NCBI GenBank assembly: GCA_002426795.1
Contig: DINQ01000011.1
Location: 1-64,000, forward strand
Direction: 5' to 3'
Source: Bacteroidales bacterium UBA5536
GTDB taxonomy: Bacteria > Bacteroidota > Bacteroidia > Bacteroidales > F082
Length of the DNA stretch: 64,000 bases
In this document: piece after piece, positions 1-9,826 of the stretch
Position numbering within the stretch: the stretch's first letter is position 1
How the letters are laid out: each line of letters opens with the position of its first letter
The notes under the pieces: model-generated
Told to the model about the DNA's origin: nothing
Database searches by the model: none
What the model saw: only the letters and a program-made list of their open reading frames with translations
Program-made: the position numbers and the translations under genes

Positions 1-358
1 AACAATATGTGTCCAAACTTATCAGGGGCTGAAACATTGACAAACTCTATTAACCTTGGCTCTTTGATTTTGCCTTTTTACTTGGCTCTTTTGCCTTGGC
101 TCTTTTGTCTTGGCTCTTCTATGAAAACTTCCATTTCCATTCAATTCTATTAGAAATTTTTCTTTAATTATTTTGCTGTTTTTCAAAAGTTTGTGGATAC
201 ATTTGAGGTGCATATCAGGAAGCGGTAATAGGATAGTTGATGGTGCTGTCATCAAGCTTCAGCTTTGCATTGGTGACGCCAACTTATCAAGATGTATTGA
301 TTCGATAAACCCATATAAAGGATAGTCAAAATAGTCATGAACATCTCATTTTAAAACC
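1..358. other. Intergenic stretch with TTGGCTC-type repeat
   Basis: No convincing gene was found here. Positions 53-120 hold several copies of a short CTTGGCTCTTTT-like unit separated by TTGCC/TGTCT, which recurs near 23.6 and 24.0 kb. A 77-codon minus-strand frame (22-255) runs through this repeat, and its basic C-terminal half is simply the repeat translated, so it was not called. Confidence 0.6.
53..120 (+). repeat. Dispersed TTGGCTC repeat, copy 1
   Basis: Four or so tandem copies of a unit resembling ACTTGGCTCTTTTGCC are visible. The same unit, extended with CCGTCTTCCGGTCT-like sequence, is found at 23595-23695, 23991-24030 and 24052-24112. It is low-complexity, intergenic and of unknown function. 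Confidence 0.65.
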
Positions 359-1189
359 ATGAAGACAAAGAAAATTTACCTCGTATTCGGCTTTTTGTTG
401 CCGATATTCATTTGCTCTTTTCCTGATTTGCTGAAGGCTCAGGAGGTCATGAACATCCACAAGAATGACGGTTCTGTCATTGCAGTGCCCGTTGCTGAAA
501 TAGAAATGATTACATTTTCTGGTTCTGCGCTGGTCAACGAAAGTACAGTCAGGGACGTTGAAGGCAATGTTTACCGCACTGTCCAAATAGGCCAACAACT
601 TTGGATGGCTGAAAACCTAAAAACAACCAGGTTTAACAATGGTGCACCAATTGCCCAGGTAACCGACAACAAAGATTGGTACAATATGAAGTCAGCTGCC
701 TACTGTTGGTATGAAAACAATGAAGCTGCCAACAAAAACAGGTATGGTGCCTTGTATAATTTCTACGCGGTAGATGCGCAAAACCTGTGTCCTACAGGCT
801 GGCATGTCTCTTCAGATGGCGATTGGCAGACGCTTGAAGCCTACATGATAGCCAACGGCTATAACGCCTCAAAAGGCACAACAGAGATGATCGGGAAATC
901 ATTGGCGGCCAAAACAGGCTGGAATCCCTCATCCGGCACTGTTGATGTAGGTAGCGAATCCCTGCCTGAGTTCAGAAACAAGTCCGGATTCTCAGCAGTT
1001 CCAGGTGGTTTTCGCACGAATAATGGCGCTTTTAGTAGTCCATCAGGCATCGGTGCTTACTTTTGGACTTCAACAGAAAAAAATGAAACCCACGCCTGGT
1101 TCAAGAACCTGCTGAACTATCGTGGCACACTCGAAGAAATCGCTCAGTCAAAGTATTTTGGTTGTTCGGTCCGGTGTGTCAAAGACTGA
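359..1189 (+). CDS. FISUMP-domain secreted protein
   Basis: A 276-residue secreted protein. The N-terminus (MKTKKIYLVFGFLLPIFIC...) is a signal peptide ending near the QEV segment at about residue 28. A short region follows (HKNDGSVIAVPVAEIEMITF), a motif common at the start of Bacteroidetes surface proteins. Residues ~60-276 match the Fibrobacter succinogenes major paralogous domain (FISUMP): the marks are VRDVEGNVYRTVQIGQQLWM, the AENLKTTRFNNG segment, GALYNFYAV, CPTGWHVSSDGDW and a C-terminal SVRCVKD. The domain is typical of outer-surface or secreted proteins and its biochemical role is unknown. It stands alone on the plus strand. Confidence 0.85.
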   Translation: MKTKKIYLVFGFLLPIFICSFPDLLKAQEVMNIHKNDGSVIAVPVAEIEMITFSGSALVNESTVRDVEGNVYRTVQIGQQLWMAENLKTTRFNNGAPIAQVTDNKDWYNMKSAAYCWYENNEAANKNRYGALYNFYAVDAQNLCPTGWHVSSDGDWQTLEAYMIANGYNASKGTTEMIGKSLAAKTGWNPSSGTVDVGSESLPEFRNKSGFSAVPGGFRTNNGAFSSPSGIGAYFWTSTEKNETHAWFKNLLNYRGTLEEIAQSKYFGCSVRCVKD

Positions 1190-1433
1190 TCAGTGCAAAC
1201 TTCCTTCTTTGTTTTGGTGTGTTATGCCGGGGCATGATTTCCGATTGTGTCTTCACCATTGGATATAAGCCAATTACAACACGTGCTTTTTAAACAAGAG
1301 CCCCAAAGACTCAGGAAGCTCATGTGCAGTCTTCGGCAGAAACACTAAAATGCCGATAGCAGAAAGTCTTAGGTTTTCTCAATGTTAGCGGTTTCCCGAA
1401 TGTTCTAGATTACAGTTAAATGCTTAAATTCAA

Positions 1434-1441
1434 TAAATTTG
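1434..1441 (+). promoter_or_regulatory. -7 box for the esterase gene
   Basis: TAAATTTG fits the Bacteroidetes -7 consensus TAnnTTTG, 23 bases before the ATG at 1465. It lies downstream of the alternative in-frame ATG at 1420, which argues for the later start. No clear -33 TTTG was seen. Confidence 0.4.
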
Positions 1442-1464
1442 TTCGCCAAAATATATATTTCAAT

Positions 1465-2379
1465 ATGAAACTACTGTTTTCATCCTTCATCTTGCTTGCA
1501 GCAATGACAACCATGGCGCAGCAGCTGCCCAAAGTAAGCACCGGAAAGATTGAGCGTATCCAGAATTTTCCGACCAAACTGATCGAAACGCGAAACGTTG
1601 ATATCTGGCTACCCGAAGGCTACAACGCGGGTAAGCGCTATGCAGTGGTATATATGCACGACGGACAGATGCTGTTCGATCCTGCCATCACCTGGAATAA
1701 AACTGCCTGGGAGGCCGACGAAACCTTTGGGCGACTTTTGCGCGAAGGAAAAATACACGATTGCATCATCGTGGGCATCTGGAATATCCCCGAAAGGCGT
1801 TTTGCCGATTATTTCCCGCAGAAAATCATCGACAGCATTCCTGAACCTACCCGAACTGCGATTCTCGAAAAACAAATCAATGGCAATCCCAGTGCTGACC
1901 GATACCTGCAGTTTATCGTCACCGAACTGAAGCCTTATATCGACCGCACCTATTCCACGCTCACCGATGCGGAAAACACTTTTATGATCGGTAGCAGCAT
2001 GGGCGGACTGATTTCGTTGTATGGACTGTGCGAATATCCGGAAGTGTTTGGCGGAGTGGCCTGTCTGTCGACGCATTCGCCGCTGGCAAGCTACGAGCTC
2101 ATCAACGAACAGACGGATGCAGAAGTAGCAGTCAAATTCAGAAATTACCTCAGCAGGCACTTACCGGCGGCCAACACCAAAAAAATCTATTTCGATTATG
2201 GCGACCAAACGGGTGACGCTTTTTATGCGCCTTACCAAACCAAAATCGATGACCTCATGACATCAATGGGCTACGATGAGGACCATTGGCAAACACATTT
2301 CTTCGCCGGCGAAAGTCACTCCGAAATATCCTGGGCCAAACGGCTGTCGGTGCCGGTTTTGTTTCTGTTGGGGCATTAA
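1465..2379 (+). CDS. Secreted esterase (alpha/beta hydrolase)
   Basis: A putative esterase of the PF00756 (esterase D/Fes-like) family, 304 residues from the chosen start. An upstream in-frame ATG at 1420 exists, but starting at 1465 puts a clean signal peptide (MKLLFSSFILLAAMTTMAQ) at the N-terminus and lies just after a TAAATTTG promoter box. Visible family marks are VDIWLPEGY, YAVVYMHDGQMLFD near the oxyanion region, the nucleophile elbow GSSMGG (Ser in MIGSSMGGLISLYG) and a terminal H in GESHSE as the likely catalytic His. The substrate is not predictable and is probably an acyl ester of a carbohydrate or siderophore. A decayed copy of its 3' end lies at 3687-3820. Confidence 0.85.
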   Translation: MKLLFSSFILLAAMTTMAQQLPKVSTGKIERIQNFPTKLIETRNVDIWLPEGYNAGKRYAVVYMHDGQMLFDPAITWNKTAWEADETFGRLLREGKIHDCIIVGIWNIPERRFADYFPQKIIDSIPEPTRTAILEKQINGNPSADRYLQFIVTELKPYIDRTYSTLTDAENTFMIGSSMGGLISLYGLCEYPEVFGGVACLSTHSPLASYELINEQTDAEVAVKFRNYLSRHLPAANTKKIYFDYGDQTGDAFYAPYQTKIDDLMTSMGYDEDHWQTHFFAGESHSEISWAKRLSVPVLFLLGH

Positions 2380-2594
2380 AAGCACATCAGCAAACAGGAA
2401 TATAAAGCCCAAACCCTTACCCATCCTCATGCGGTAATCAGAAAAACCAGGAACGAACAACCAGGCAGGTTTAAAACCAAAATCTGGCAAAGGTGTGTTT
2501 TAGCACCTATCGATCAGTCATTTCTGTCAGCATAGATATTTCTGTCAGGTTTGCCGTTCCGGTTGATTTTTGAGCGCCCCCAACCGAAGAATCG

Positions 2595-2602
2595 TATATT
2601 TG
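2595..2602 (+). promoter_or_regulatory. Promoter of the EamA transporter gene
   Basis: TATATTTG (2595-2602) matches TAnnTTTG, with a TTTG at 2569-2572 lying 22 bases upstream, close to the usual Bacteroidetes -33/-7 spacing. Because it sits inside the longest open frame (ATG at 2551), it supports translation from the GTG at 2641. Confidence 0.5.
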
Positions 2603-2640
2603 CCCGCCTTAAATCGTGCCTGAGTTTAATCCTTTTTGAT

Positions 2641-3513
2641 GTGAAAATATTTCTACTGGTTCTTACTGCGATCATCTGGGGATCAACCTTTTTCATCATT
2701 AAAGACACGGTTGTAACCGTTAACGAATACTACCTGGTCTTCCTGAGAACCATCGTTGCAGCTATTTCCATGTTGATGTTTGTGTTTTTTAAAAACAGGA
2801 AAACGCTTTTCGATACCAAAACCCTTCTGAAAGGCATGGTGTTGGGCAACCTTCTGGCCATCACTTATCTTTCGCAAACCATTGGTCTGAAGTACACCAG
2901 CAGTGGCCACAGCGCCTTTATCACCAGTGCAGGTGTTGTCATTGTTCCATTGCTGCTGTTTGTTTTTTATAAAAGGAAACTCAAACCGCTCGAAACAATT
3001 ATTTTCTTCGTAGTACTGGCTGGCTTATACCTGCTGACCTACGACAGCGAAACGGCCTTGAACAGGGGCGATTTGATTACACTCGTAACTGCTTTTTCGC
3101 TGGCATGGCACCTGATTTTATCCGGCAGGTTTGTGAAAAACAGCGAGGTATTTGCCCTGATTGCTTATCAGTTTTTGTTTGCAGCCGTCACGAGTTTTAT
3201 CTTGTACATGGGCTCTCAGCCCGTTTCTTTCGCGCTTTCAACAAGCGAAGCAGCCGCCTTGTTGTATCTGGGATTTATTGGAACACTCTTTTGCTATTTC
3301 GTTTCCGTTTGGGCACAGCAGCAAGTCGACACCATTACGGTGGCAATCATCTTTACGCTTGAGCCCGTTTTTGCTGCCCTTTTCGCCTGGCTGTTTGCGG
3401 CCGAATTGCTTCAGTTGCGCGAAATCGCCGGCGGCATGATCATCCTGGGCGGGATAGTGGCTTTTCAACTATTCTCAACGAGGAAAAAAGCAGTCGGTAG
3501 TTTGGTTGAATAA
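2641..3513 (+). CDS. EamA/DMT-family transporter
   Basis: An inner-membrane permease of the drug/metabolite transporter superfamily, about 290 residues with ten predicted membrane segments in two EamA halves. The frame is open from an ATG at 2551, but the family's first helix (KIFLLVLTAIIWGSTFFIIK) begins at the GTG at 2641, which follows a good promoter box at 2595, so GTG is taken as the start. Typical marks are IWGSTFFIIKDTV in helix 1, the SGHSAFITSAGVVIVPLL segment, and FTLEPVFAALFAWLF in the second EamA half. The substrate is unknown. A decayed copy of its last ~45 codons lies at 13429-13580. Confidence 0.85.
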   Translation: MKIFLLVLTAIIWGSTFFIIKDTVVTVNEYYLVFLRTIVAAISMLMFVFFKNRKTLFDTKTLLKGMVLGNLLAITYLSQTIGLKYTSSGHSAFITSAGVVIVPLLLFVFYKRKLKPLETIIFFVVLAGLYLLTYDSETALNRGDLITLVTAFSLAWHLILSGRFVKNSEVFALIAYQFLFAAVTSFILYMGSQPVSFALSTSEAAALLYLGFIGTLFCYFVSVWAQQQVDTITVAIIFTLEPVFAALFAWLFAAELLQLREIAGGMIILGGIVAFQLFSTRKKAVGSLVE

Positions 3514-3686
3514 TACAGCGGAATGTTTCCATACTGATTCTTTTTCACTCGGAACAGGAAATAAAAGATTATGCTAAAGAGCTGTTCGCTTGACGATAAA
3601 AAATGATTGGTCATGTCATGAGCGCATCTATGAAGCCATTCATGCTCCTGCATTACGGAGCAGTGTCTTTGTCATTAAATCACCAA

Positions 3687-3820
3687 AAACCAGCCAACCC
3701 CTTATAAAGCAGCTGGGTTACGACAACACACATTGGCAAACACATTTCTGTGCCTGTAAAAGTCACGCTGAAATATCCTTGGTCAAACGGCTATCGGTTC
3801 CGGTTTTGTTCCTGGTGTAG
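3687..3820 (+). pseudogene. Decayed copy of the esterase 3' end
   Basis: The translated stretch LGYDNTHWQTHFCACKSHAE...KRLSVPVLFLV copies the end of the esterase at 1465-2379 (MGYDEDHWQTHFFAGESHSE...KRLSVPVLFLLGH). At DNA level 19 bases, starting CATTGGCAAACACATTTCT, are identical. Nothing upstream encodes the rest of the enzyme, so this is a relic of a second gene copy. It lies just after the EamA gene, in the same relative order as a duplicated esterase-EamA pair would. Confidence 0.8.
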
Positions 3821-3923
3821 CAGTTCAGCAATATCTATTCAAAGGTTTCAGAGCCTTGTTAAACAGCCTAATTTTGGTTTGCATATACCAGATAAACAGT
3901 ATTTTCACAAAACATAGGACTGC

Positions 3924-3964
3924 TTAAAAAGCGAAGAAACTCCACTCGAAAGGAGTTTCTTCGC
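3924..3964 (-). terminator. Terminator of the beta-helix/small-protein operon
   Basis: A perfect 13-bp inverted repeat, GCGAAGAAACTCC (3931-3943) and its complement (3952-3964), with an 8-base loop. On the minus strand the hairpin is followed by a T5 run. It lies about 50 bases past the stop codon of the minus-strand gene at 4017. Confidence 0.85.
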
Positions 3965-4016
3965 CAGTATAAAATATCAAAAGTGTCAATTCTTACTAAT
4001 TGAGCTATTGAACTAC

Positions 4017-4274
4017 CTATTCCTCAAGGGTTTCTTCGCCCTCCTTGTAGAGTTGATAGATTTTTCTGCCACCATAGGCTGCGCCTAAACCAAGCAGAAT
4101 AAATAAGCCTCCTCCAATGGGTGCGCCCCCGCCGTTTGAGTTATTTCCGCTGTTGGTTGATCCATTTGATCCACCTGGTGGTGGAGGTGGTACCTGAGCG
4201 ATTGAATGATGCGATATTGTAAGCGCTGCAACTAGTAATACGCTTCTAATCAAATTATTAAATATATTTTTCAT
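4017..4274 (-). CDS. Small Pro-rich membrane protein (PID-CTERM-like)
   Basis: An 85-residue protein with a signal peptide (SVLLVAALTISHHSIAQ), a VPPPPPGGSNGSTNSG low-complexity linker, a GGGAPIGGGLFILLGLGAAYGG segment that forms one short membrane helix, and a basic, then acidic tail (RKIYQLYKEGEETLEE). The layout resembles the small Bacteroidetes proteins annotated with a PID-CTERM-type sorting tail; I recognise the pattern, not a function. It starts 11 bases after the stop of the 1818-residue T9SS cargo gene and surely shares its transcript. A close analogue with the same PPPPP/GGGAP pattern lies at 14439-14672, again directly downstream of a T9SS cargo gene. Confidence 0.75.
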   Translation of the reverse strand: MKNIFNNLIRSVLLVAALTISHHSIAQVPPPPPGGSNGSTNSGNNSNGGGAPIGGGLFILLGLGAAYGGRKIYQLYKEGEETLEE

Positions 4275-4285
4275 ACGGGATATTT

Positions 4286-7200
4286 TTACTTGGTGATTAC
4301 TTTCTTAACAACTGTTCCGCTTGGCTTATTCACTCTTACAACCAGGTAACGATGGTTTGCAATGAATGGAACACGCATGAAGGTGCCTGCATCAATTTTT
4401 TGATCAAGGAGTTTTTGACCAAGCAAACTGTATACCTCAACAATTCCAGACTCGTTAGCCGCCTGGTCTTTCGAAATAATATAGATATTGCCATTTGCAG
4501 TATAAATATCCATATTGTCATTTTTTTCATCAACCCAGGTCTCATTGGTTCCAGCGGCATTTGATTTAAAATGCAGCAGAAATCTATTACTGATATCACC
4601 TGAAGAGGCATTGAAATTATAAACGGGGTTATTTACAAGATCGTGAATTGTATCTGTTTGCAAGTCTTCCAATCGAATCAACATATCAGGCAGGTTATCC
4701 AATTGTGAAAGTGAAAGTGTGTATGCCCCATCAACTACCTGATCTAAATGCAATGGGACAGTTTTGCTCTCGCCATGAAGTGGAGCCAAAGCATTTGTGC
4801 TGAGTTTTATTCCATCTTCTACAACATAAATTTGAGGGAATTCGTCATTCGAATATATTTTAGTTGCATCACCTTTATAATCAAAATAGTCGGTTCCATT
4901 TTCAGGAAATCCAATAAACACCGTATTTCCATGGTTTTCAAAATCCAACTGTAAACGCACATAGGGGCTCTCATCATTGCGCTCAGATGATTTGTATAAA
5001 CCTGTTGAATTGTGTACACGTGCAGTAGTAGGAATGTTTAAATTACCGGAATAAATGGCTTGCACAAAGAAAGCCTGACTAATGGGTATTATACCCTCTA
5101 TAAGATCACCGGACGACCCGTTCCAGGTTCGATAATCACCACCATTATAATCGTTATCCCATACGTATTGAGTACCGGTCGTAAAACTTTGCCTGGTGGG
5201 CGATGTCCAGCTAATTGCATCACAATCAATGGCTGAGGTAAATGGGTTTCCTATCAAATTCCAACCGTTCCCGCTTTTCACCAGGTTTACCGTAAGATCT
5301 GTTGTTTGAATATCTCCGGTCATGCTAACCGTTGCCGGTGATTTTGTTGCATTGTCAACCCAAACAGACCAGCCTTTTCCAAGCGGCATCGACGTAGCTA
5401 AGTCGGTATTGTAAGTCCATGAATCATCGGACTCATTGTGAGCGGTAAGCCAGCAAGTGGGAGCCTCATTCCAATAAAAGTCGTTGGCGGTTACATTCGT
5501 TGTGGATGGTGCGACAAAATGCCATGCAGCATCAGTTAAATAGCGTTCTACGGTAAAAGTACCATTGTTAGTAACAGTACCTGCGGTTATGAGCGAGCCT
5601 GTACCCGAAACTGTACTTTGTACGGTAAGTACACCTCCGCTGTTGATGGTAAGGTCATTACAATCTGCCGAAGTACCGGCAGCAATAATCGGATTATTCG
5701 TCGCTACACTTGGAATGATCACATTATCGCTTGCCGTTGGAACTGCACCTCCGCTCCAGTTGGCAGCGGTATTCCAATCGGAACTTGAAGAGCCGTTCCA
5801 GGTAATATCACCGGCCAGAGGATCTGTATTGAAATTATATTCATAAGCCCCCATATCGATGGTTCCGGCAGTACCGTCAACTTTGCTTAGTTTTCGGCCA
5901 AATAAACCAGCACGAATATCGGTGGTTTCCGAGTTTACACTATTATCTCCTGCATCTGCGCAGGGAGAAACACCAAGAATAGAATACGGATAATCCCCTG
6001 AACCCACAAATTGTGGATCAGCATCTATATTGTAGCCGCCATTGGTTCCAAAAGTAGCACCTACCCAACTGCTACTTCCACCACTGCCTTCAATATCGCA
6101 ATAGGAAAACGTTGGGGCACTACTGTTTAAATTATAGATGTTGTCGCCTGAGTTTGATGCTGTATTGCCCCAAACTATAGTATTGCTAATGCTTGGAGTT
6201 GATGTAGCATTTGCAAAGTAAATTCCACCTCCCCTCACGGCTGTATTTTGAGTAAACGTACAGTTAATAATACTAGGAGAACTACTATTAATAGTCATTC
6301 CTCCTCCACTAGATGCAGAATTTTCTGTAAATACACAATTTATAACAGTAGGGTTTGCTCCAGGTTGATAGTTATACATTCCACCACCTTGACTGGCAAA
6401 ATTAGCGTTGAAATTGCAGTTACTAATTGTTGGGGAAGAAGAATTATCATTATTTATTCCCCCTCCTAATGCAGCTGAATTTCCGGTGAAATTGCAATTG
6501 CTAATATTGGCAGTGGTTGAACTATTGTTTATTCCAGCACCCTTTCCCACTACCAATGAAGCAGAATTAGTGATAAAAGTACAGTTACTTATATTTGCAG
6601 AAGAATTATTGTTGTAGATTCCTGCGCCTACTAGGCTAGTTGAATTACCTATGAATGTACATTGGTTAACACTTGGAGAAGAAGCATTATTATGCATTCC
6701 ACTGCCAGCATTATGAGGCCAGGTTCCATCTGAATTACCGCCCGAAATGGTAAAGCCGTCAAGAATAGCAGTAGTTGTTAAATTCATTCCGCTCGGGTGA
6801 TAAAAAACATGGTAAGAATTCTCACTGTTGTTGCTAATTGACAATGTAGAACCACTTCCGCTTATAACATCGTCATGGTTAAAGTCACCACTTAATACGG
6901 TTTCATTTGCTTCCCCGGCACCGTAATTAGCACGCTCTGATGTTGCTGACTCTGTTCCTGCAAATCCACCGTAGATAGCTACTCCATCTATCATCCTGAA
7001 ATGGTAGTAACGAGATTCATCGGTTAAGTCGTAAGCAGAACTTGGATAGTATGTTCCTTTGGCCACCCAAATTTCTTGTCCTGTAACCGCTTCGTCTAAA
7101 GCGCTTTGTAAAGAAGTAAAGGCATCAGTCCAACTGGAGCCATCGTTGCTTCCTGAAGCAGCAATATCAACATAAATTGTAGGAGCTGCATAGGGGTCTG

Positions 7201-9742
7201 TGCCAAATTTATATTCATAAGCACCCATATCAATTGTTCCTGCAGAGCCGTCAATTTTGCTTAATTTACGTCCGAATGAGCCACCGCGAACATCGGTAGT
7301 CTCCCCATTTGCAGTGTTATCACCAACATCTGCGCAAGGTGAGTTTCCGTAAATTAAATAAGGGTGTTCAGCACTTACAGCACTGCCAACAAATTTTGGG
7401 TTTGCATCTATATTATTGCCTCCATTTGTTCCTAAATTAGTATCCCAACTACTGCTTCCGCCACTGCCTTCAATATCACAATAGGAAAATGTAGGGTTGC
7501 CGCCACTTACATTTAATACGGCTTCATCGTTATTTCCCCAAATTATTGTATTACTGATTGTTGGGCTAGTTGTGGCTCCCGTGCAATAAAGTGCTGAGGA
7601 AGATGATTCAGTTATTGTACTGTTTGTAATGGATGGGAAAGCATCCTTTATATAAATTCCCCCACCATTATTTATAGCTGTATTATTATTGACAAGGCAA
7701 TTCGTTAAAGAAGAAGAAGAATTTCCAAAATACAGCCCTCCGCCATCAGAAAAATTCGGGCCGGATGCCGTATTATTGGTGAAAGTGCAACTAATAATGC
7801 TAGATGAAGAATAATAATCAGCCAAGCCTCCACCAAGTGAAGCCGTGTTGTTCACGAAAACAGTATTCTCTATTTGTGAAGAATTAACATAATTACATAT
7901 TCCTCCACCATAAACTAAAGCAGTATTATTGATAAACGTGCAGTTGATGATACTTGGTGATGAAGTATAATTATACATGCCTCCACCCCATGTATGTTGG
8001 CTACCGAGATCCGCATTGCCGCCGGTAATTGAAAAACCATCCAATACGGCTGTGCCATCTAAATTTAATCCGTACGGATGATAAAAAACATGATAACAAT
8101 TATCAGAATTATCATCAGGAGTTCCAACATCACCACTAAGAATGGTTTCATTAGCACCGCCTGATCCAAAATTAGTTCTCTCAGATGCAGAAGTTTCAAT
8201 TCCTGCAAAACCTCCATAGATGGTAACACCATTGATCATTCTGAAATGACTATAACGGGTAGTTGTAGTAGGCCCATCATAAAATGAACTTGGTTTATAG
8301 GTTCCTGCGGCAACCCAAATTTCATCACCGGATACTGCAATATTTAAAGCGGATTGAAATGAGGTAAAAGCATTTAACCAGTTTGACCCATTATCGTTGC
8401 CTGAGGCATCTGCATCAACATAATATCTCCCTGTGTTTACAGGATCGTTGTTAATATTAAATTCATAAGCACCCATATCAATTGTTCCGGCTGTTCCGTC
8501 AGTTTTAGAGAGCTTTCTGTCAAATCCTGCCCCTCTAATGTCATAGGGTTGAGAGTTGGCACCACCGTATCCCGCATCAGCACAGGGAGAAGTACCCCAA
8601 ATTGAATATGGATGATGAACGTTTAAAGTGCTTCCCACAAACTGAGGGTCGGCGTTAATGTTTCCGCCACCATTTATTGGAGTACTGCCTGAATTCGAAA
8701 CACCGGCGCCATCCCAGCCTCCTTCAATGTCACAATTGGTAAATGTTGGGTCGCTATTGTCATTTCTAACCTGTATGCCATTTCCTCCGTTTATGGTATT
8801 CCCCCAAATGATACAATTTATAATCAATGCATCTGACCCATCTTTGTTAAAAATTCCACCACCATGTTTTGAATAATTCTCTGTAAATGTACAATTGGTT
8901 AGGGTGGCAGTTGATCCATCATTCAGGATGCCTCCTCCATTATCATTTAAGCCACCATCAACTCTGTTTCCAACGAAAAGGCAATTGATAATTTGTGGTG
9001 AAGAAGAAGTATTAGCCAGTCCTGCACCGCCACCATAAGTACCGCCGTCTCCGGAATAATTTTTAGTGAATGTGCAATTTGTTATGACTGGACTTGAAAG
9101 ATTTTGATTGGCCATGCCACCACCTTCATCCTTGGCTTCATTTCCTATGAAATAGCAATTGTTTATACTTGGCGTTTGTCCATCGGCATTATAAATTCCT
9201 CCGCCATCATCAGTACTACCGTCTGCATTGCCACCTTTAATGGTAAAGCCATCGAGTACTGCAGTTGAGGTAAGTGTGTAGCCTGCCGGATGATGGAAAA
9301 CATGATAGGCGTTTTCTGTATTTCCGGTTATTGCCAATGTAGCTCCGCTTCCGCTAATCACATCGTCGCCATTAAAATCACCACTTAATATGGTTTCGTT
9401 TGTTTCGCCAAACCCATAATCAGTTCGTTGGGCGTGGTTTGTTTCTGTTCCTGCAAAACCACCATAGATGGAAACGCCGTTTTTCATCTGAAAAGCTTTG
9501 TCCCTAACATTTGTACCTCCAACCATGGTAGTTGGGAAATAAGTTCCTTTGGCCACCCATACTTCATCACCTGAAGTTGCTGCATTCAAAGCGACTTGTA
9601 GTTGTGTGTAGGCATCTGTCCATGAAGAGCCATTGTTGCCTCCTGCAGCATTTCCATCTACATAAATAGTGCTGGCATTGATAATGCCAACACTGGATAA
9701 TAATATGGTTACTAAAATTAGTAATCGTGTTTTCATTTTCAT
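4286..9742 (-). CDS. T9SS-secreted beta-helix surface protein
   Basis: An 1818-residue secreted protein. After a signal peptide (MKMKTRLLILVTILLSSVGIINA) come three tandem copies of a ~420-residue module, starting near residues 25, 438 and 855. Each opens with a YVD..A.G.N.GSSW motif and a GDE(I/V)WVA(K/A)GTY motif, contains many short beta-helix turns (NCTFxxNxAxxGGG), and closes with SPCADAG, RKLSK and IDMGAYE, as in right-handed beta-helix, choice-of-anchor Q proteins. Residues ~1310-1700 form a beta-rich region (WNGSSSSDWNTAANWSGG), and the last ~80 residues are a T9SS type-A sorting tail (VEVYSLLGQKLLDQ, then VKKVITK). It is probably exported across the outer membrane and cell-surface attached, as an adhesin or glycan-binding protein. 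It is cotranscribed with the small gene at 4017 and preceded by a likely LytTR-controlled promoter. Confidence 0.85.
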   Translation of the reverse strand: MKMKTRLLILVTILLSSVGIINASTIYVDGNAAGGNNGSSWTDAYTQLQVALNAATSGDEVWVAKGTYFPTTMVGGTNVRDKAFQMKNGVSIYGGFAGTETNHAQRTDYGFGETNETILSGDFNGDDVISGSGATLAITGNTENAYHVFHHPAGYTLTSTAVLDGFTIKGGNADGSTDDGGGIYNADGQTPSINNCYFIGNEAKDEGGGMANQNLSSPVITNCTFTKNYSGDGGTYGGGAGLANTSSSPQIINCLFVGNRVDGGLNDNGGGILNDGSTATLTNCTFTENYSKHGGGIFNKDGSDALIINCIIWGNTINGGNGIQVRNDNSDPTFTNCDIEGGWDGAGVSNSGSTPINGGGNINADPQFVGSTLNVHHPYSIWGTSPCADAGYGGANSQPYDIRGAGFDRKLSKTDGTAGTIDMGAYEFNINNDPVNTGRYYVDADASGNDNGSNWLNAFTSFQSALNIAVSGDEIWVAAGTYKPSSFYDGPTTTTRYSHFRMINGVTIYGGFAGIETSASERTNFGSGGANETILSGDVGTPDDNSDNCYHVFYHPYGLNLDGTAVLDGFSITGGNADLGSQHTWGGGMYNYTSSPSIINCTFINNTALVYGGGICNYVNSSQIENTVFVNNTASLGGGLADYYSSSSIISCTFTNNTASGPNFSDGGGLYFGNSSSSLTNCLVNNNTAINNGGGIYIKDAFPSITNSTITESSSSALYCTGATTSPTISNTIIWGNNDEAVLNVSGGNPTFSYCDIEGSGGSSSWDTNLGTNGGNNIDANPKFVGSAVSAEHPYLIYGNSPCADVGDNTANGETTDVRGGSFGRKLSKIDGSAGTIDMGAYEYKFGTDPYAAPTIYVDIAASGSNDGSSWTDAFTSLQSALDEAVTGQEIWVAKGTYYPSSAYDLTDESRYYHFRMIDGVAIYGGFAGTESATSERANYGAGEANETVLSGDFNHDDVISGSGSTLSISNNSENSYHVFYHPSGMNLTTTAILDGFTISGGNSDGTWPHNAGSGMHNNASSPSVNQCTFIGNSTSLVGAGIYNNNSSANISNCTFITNSASLVVGKGAGINNSSTTANISNCNFTGNSAALGGGINNDNSSSPTISNCNFNANFASQGGGMYNYQPGANPTVINCVFTENSASSGGGMTINSSSPSIINCTFTQNTAVRGGGIYFANATSTPSISNTIVWGNTASNSGDNIYNLNSSAPTFSYCDIEGSGGSSSWVGATFGTNGGYNIDADPQFVGSGDYPYSILGVSPCADAGDNSVNSETTDIRAGLFGRKLSKVDGTAGTIDMGAYEYNFNTDPLAGDITWNGSSSSDWNTAANWSGGAVPTASDNVIIPSVATNNPIIAAGTSADCNDLTINSGGVLTVQSTVSGTGSLITAGTVTNNGTFTVERYLTDAAWHFVAPSTTNVTANDFYWNEAPTCWLTAHNESDDSWTYNTDLATSMPLGKGWSVWVDNATKSPATVSMTGDIQTTDLTVNLVKSGNGWNLIGNPFTSAIDCDAISWTSPTRQSFTTGTQYVWDNDYNGGDYRTWNGSSGDLIEGIIPISQAFFVQAIYSGNLNIPTTARVHNSTGLYKSSERNDESPYVRLQLDFENHGNTVFIGFPENGTDYFDYKGDATKIYSNDEFPQIYVVEDGIKLSTNALAPLHGESKTVPLHLDQVVDGAYTLSLSQLDNLPDMLIRLEDLQTDTIHDLVNNPVYNFNASSGDISNRFLLHFKSNAAGTNETWVDEKNDNMDIYTANGNIYIISKDQAANESGIVEVYSLLGQKLLDQKIDAGTFMRVPFIANHRYLVVRVNKPSGTVVKKVITK

Positions 9743-9800
9743 CGCAATTTTTTAATTAAAAATAAACTGCGGCAAGATTACTGGTGAAACAGTGCTTAAC

Positions 9801-9808
9801 CAAATGTA
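9801..9808 (-). promoter_or_regulatory. -7 box of the beta-helix gene
   Basis: On the minus strand this reads TACATTTG (TAnnTTTG), about 58 bases before the ATG at 9742. The -33 region would fall on the direct repeats at 9827-9857. Confidence 0.5.
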
Positions 9809-9826
9809 TGTTCTGAGCAGTGGGTC

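Noticed and set aside
22..255. Possible 77-residue minus-strand protein
   Set aside because: Its basic C-terminal half is the TTGGCTC repeat translated, and the rest resembles no family.
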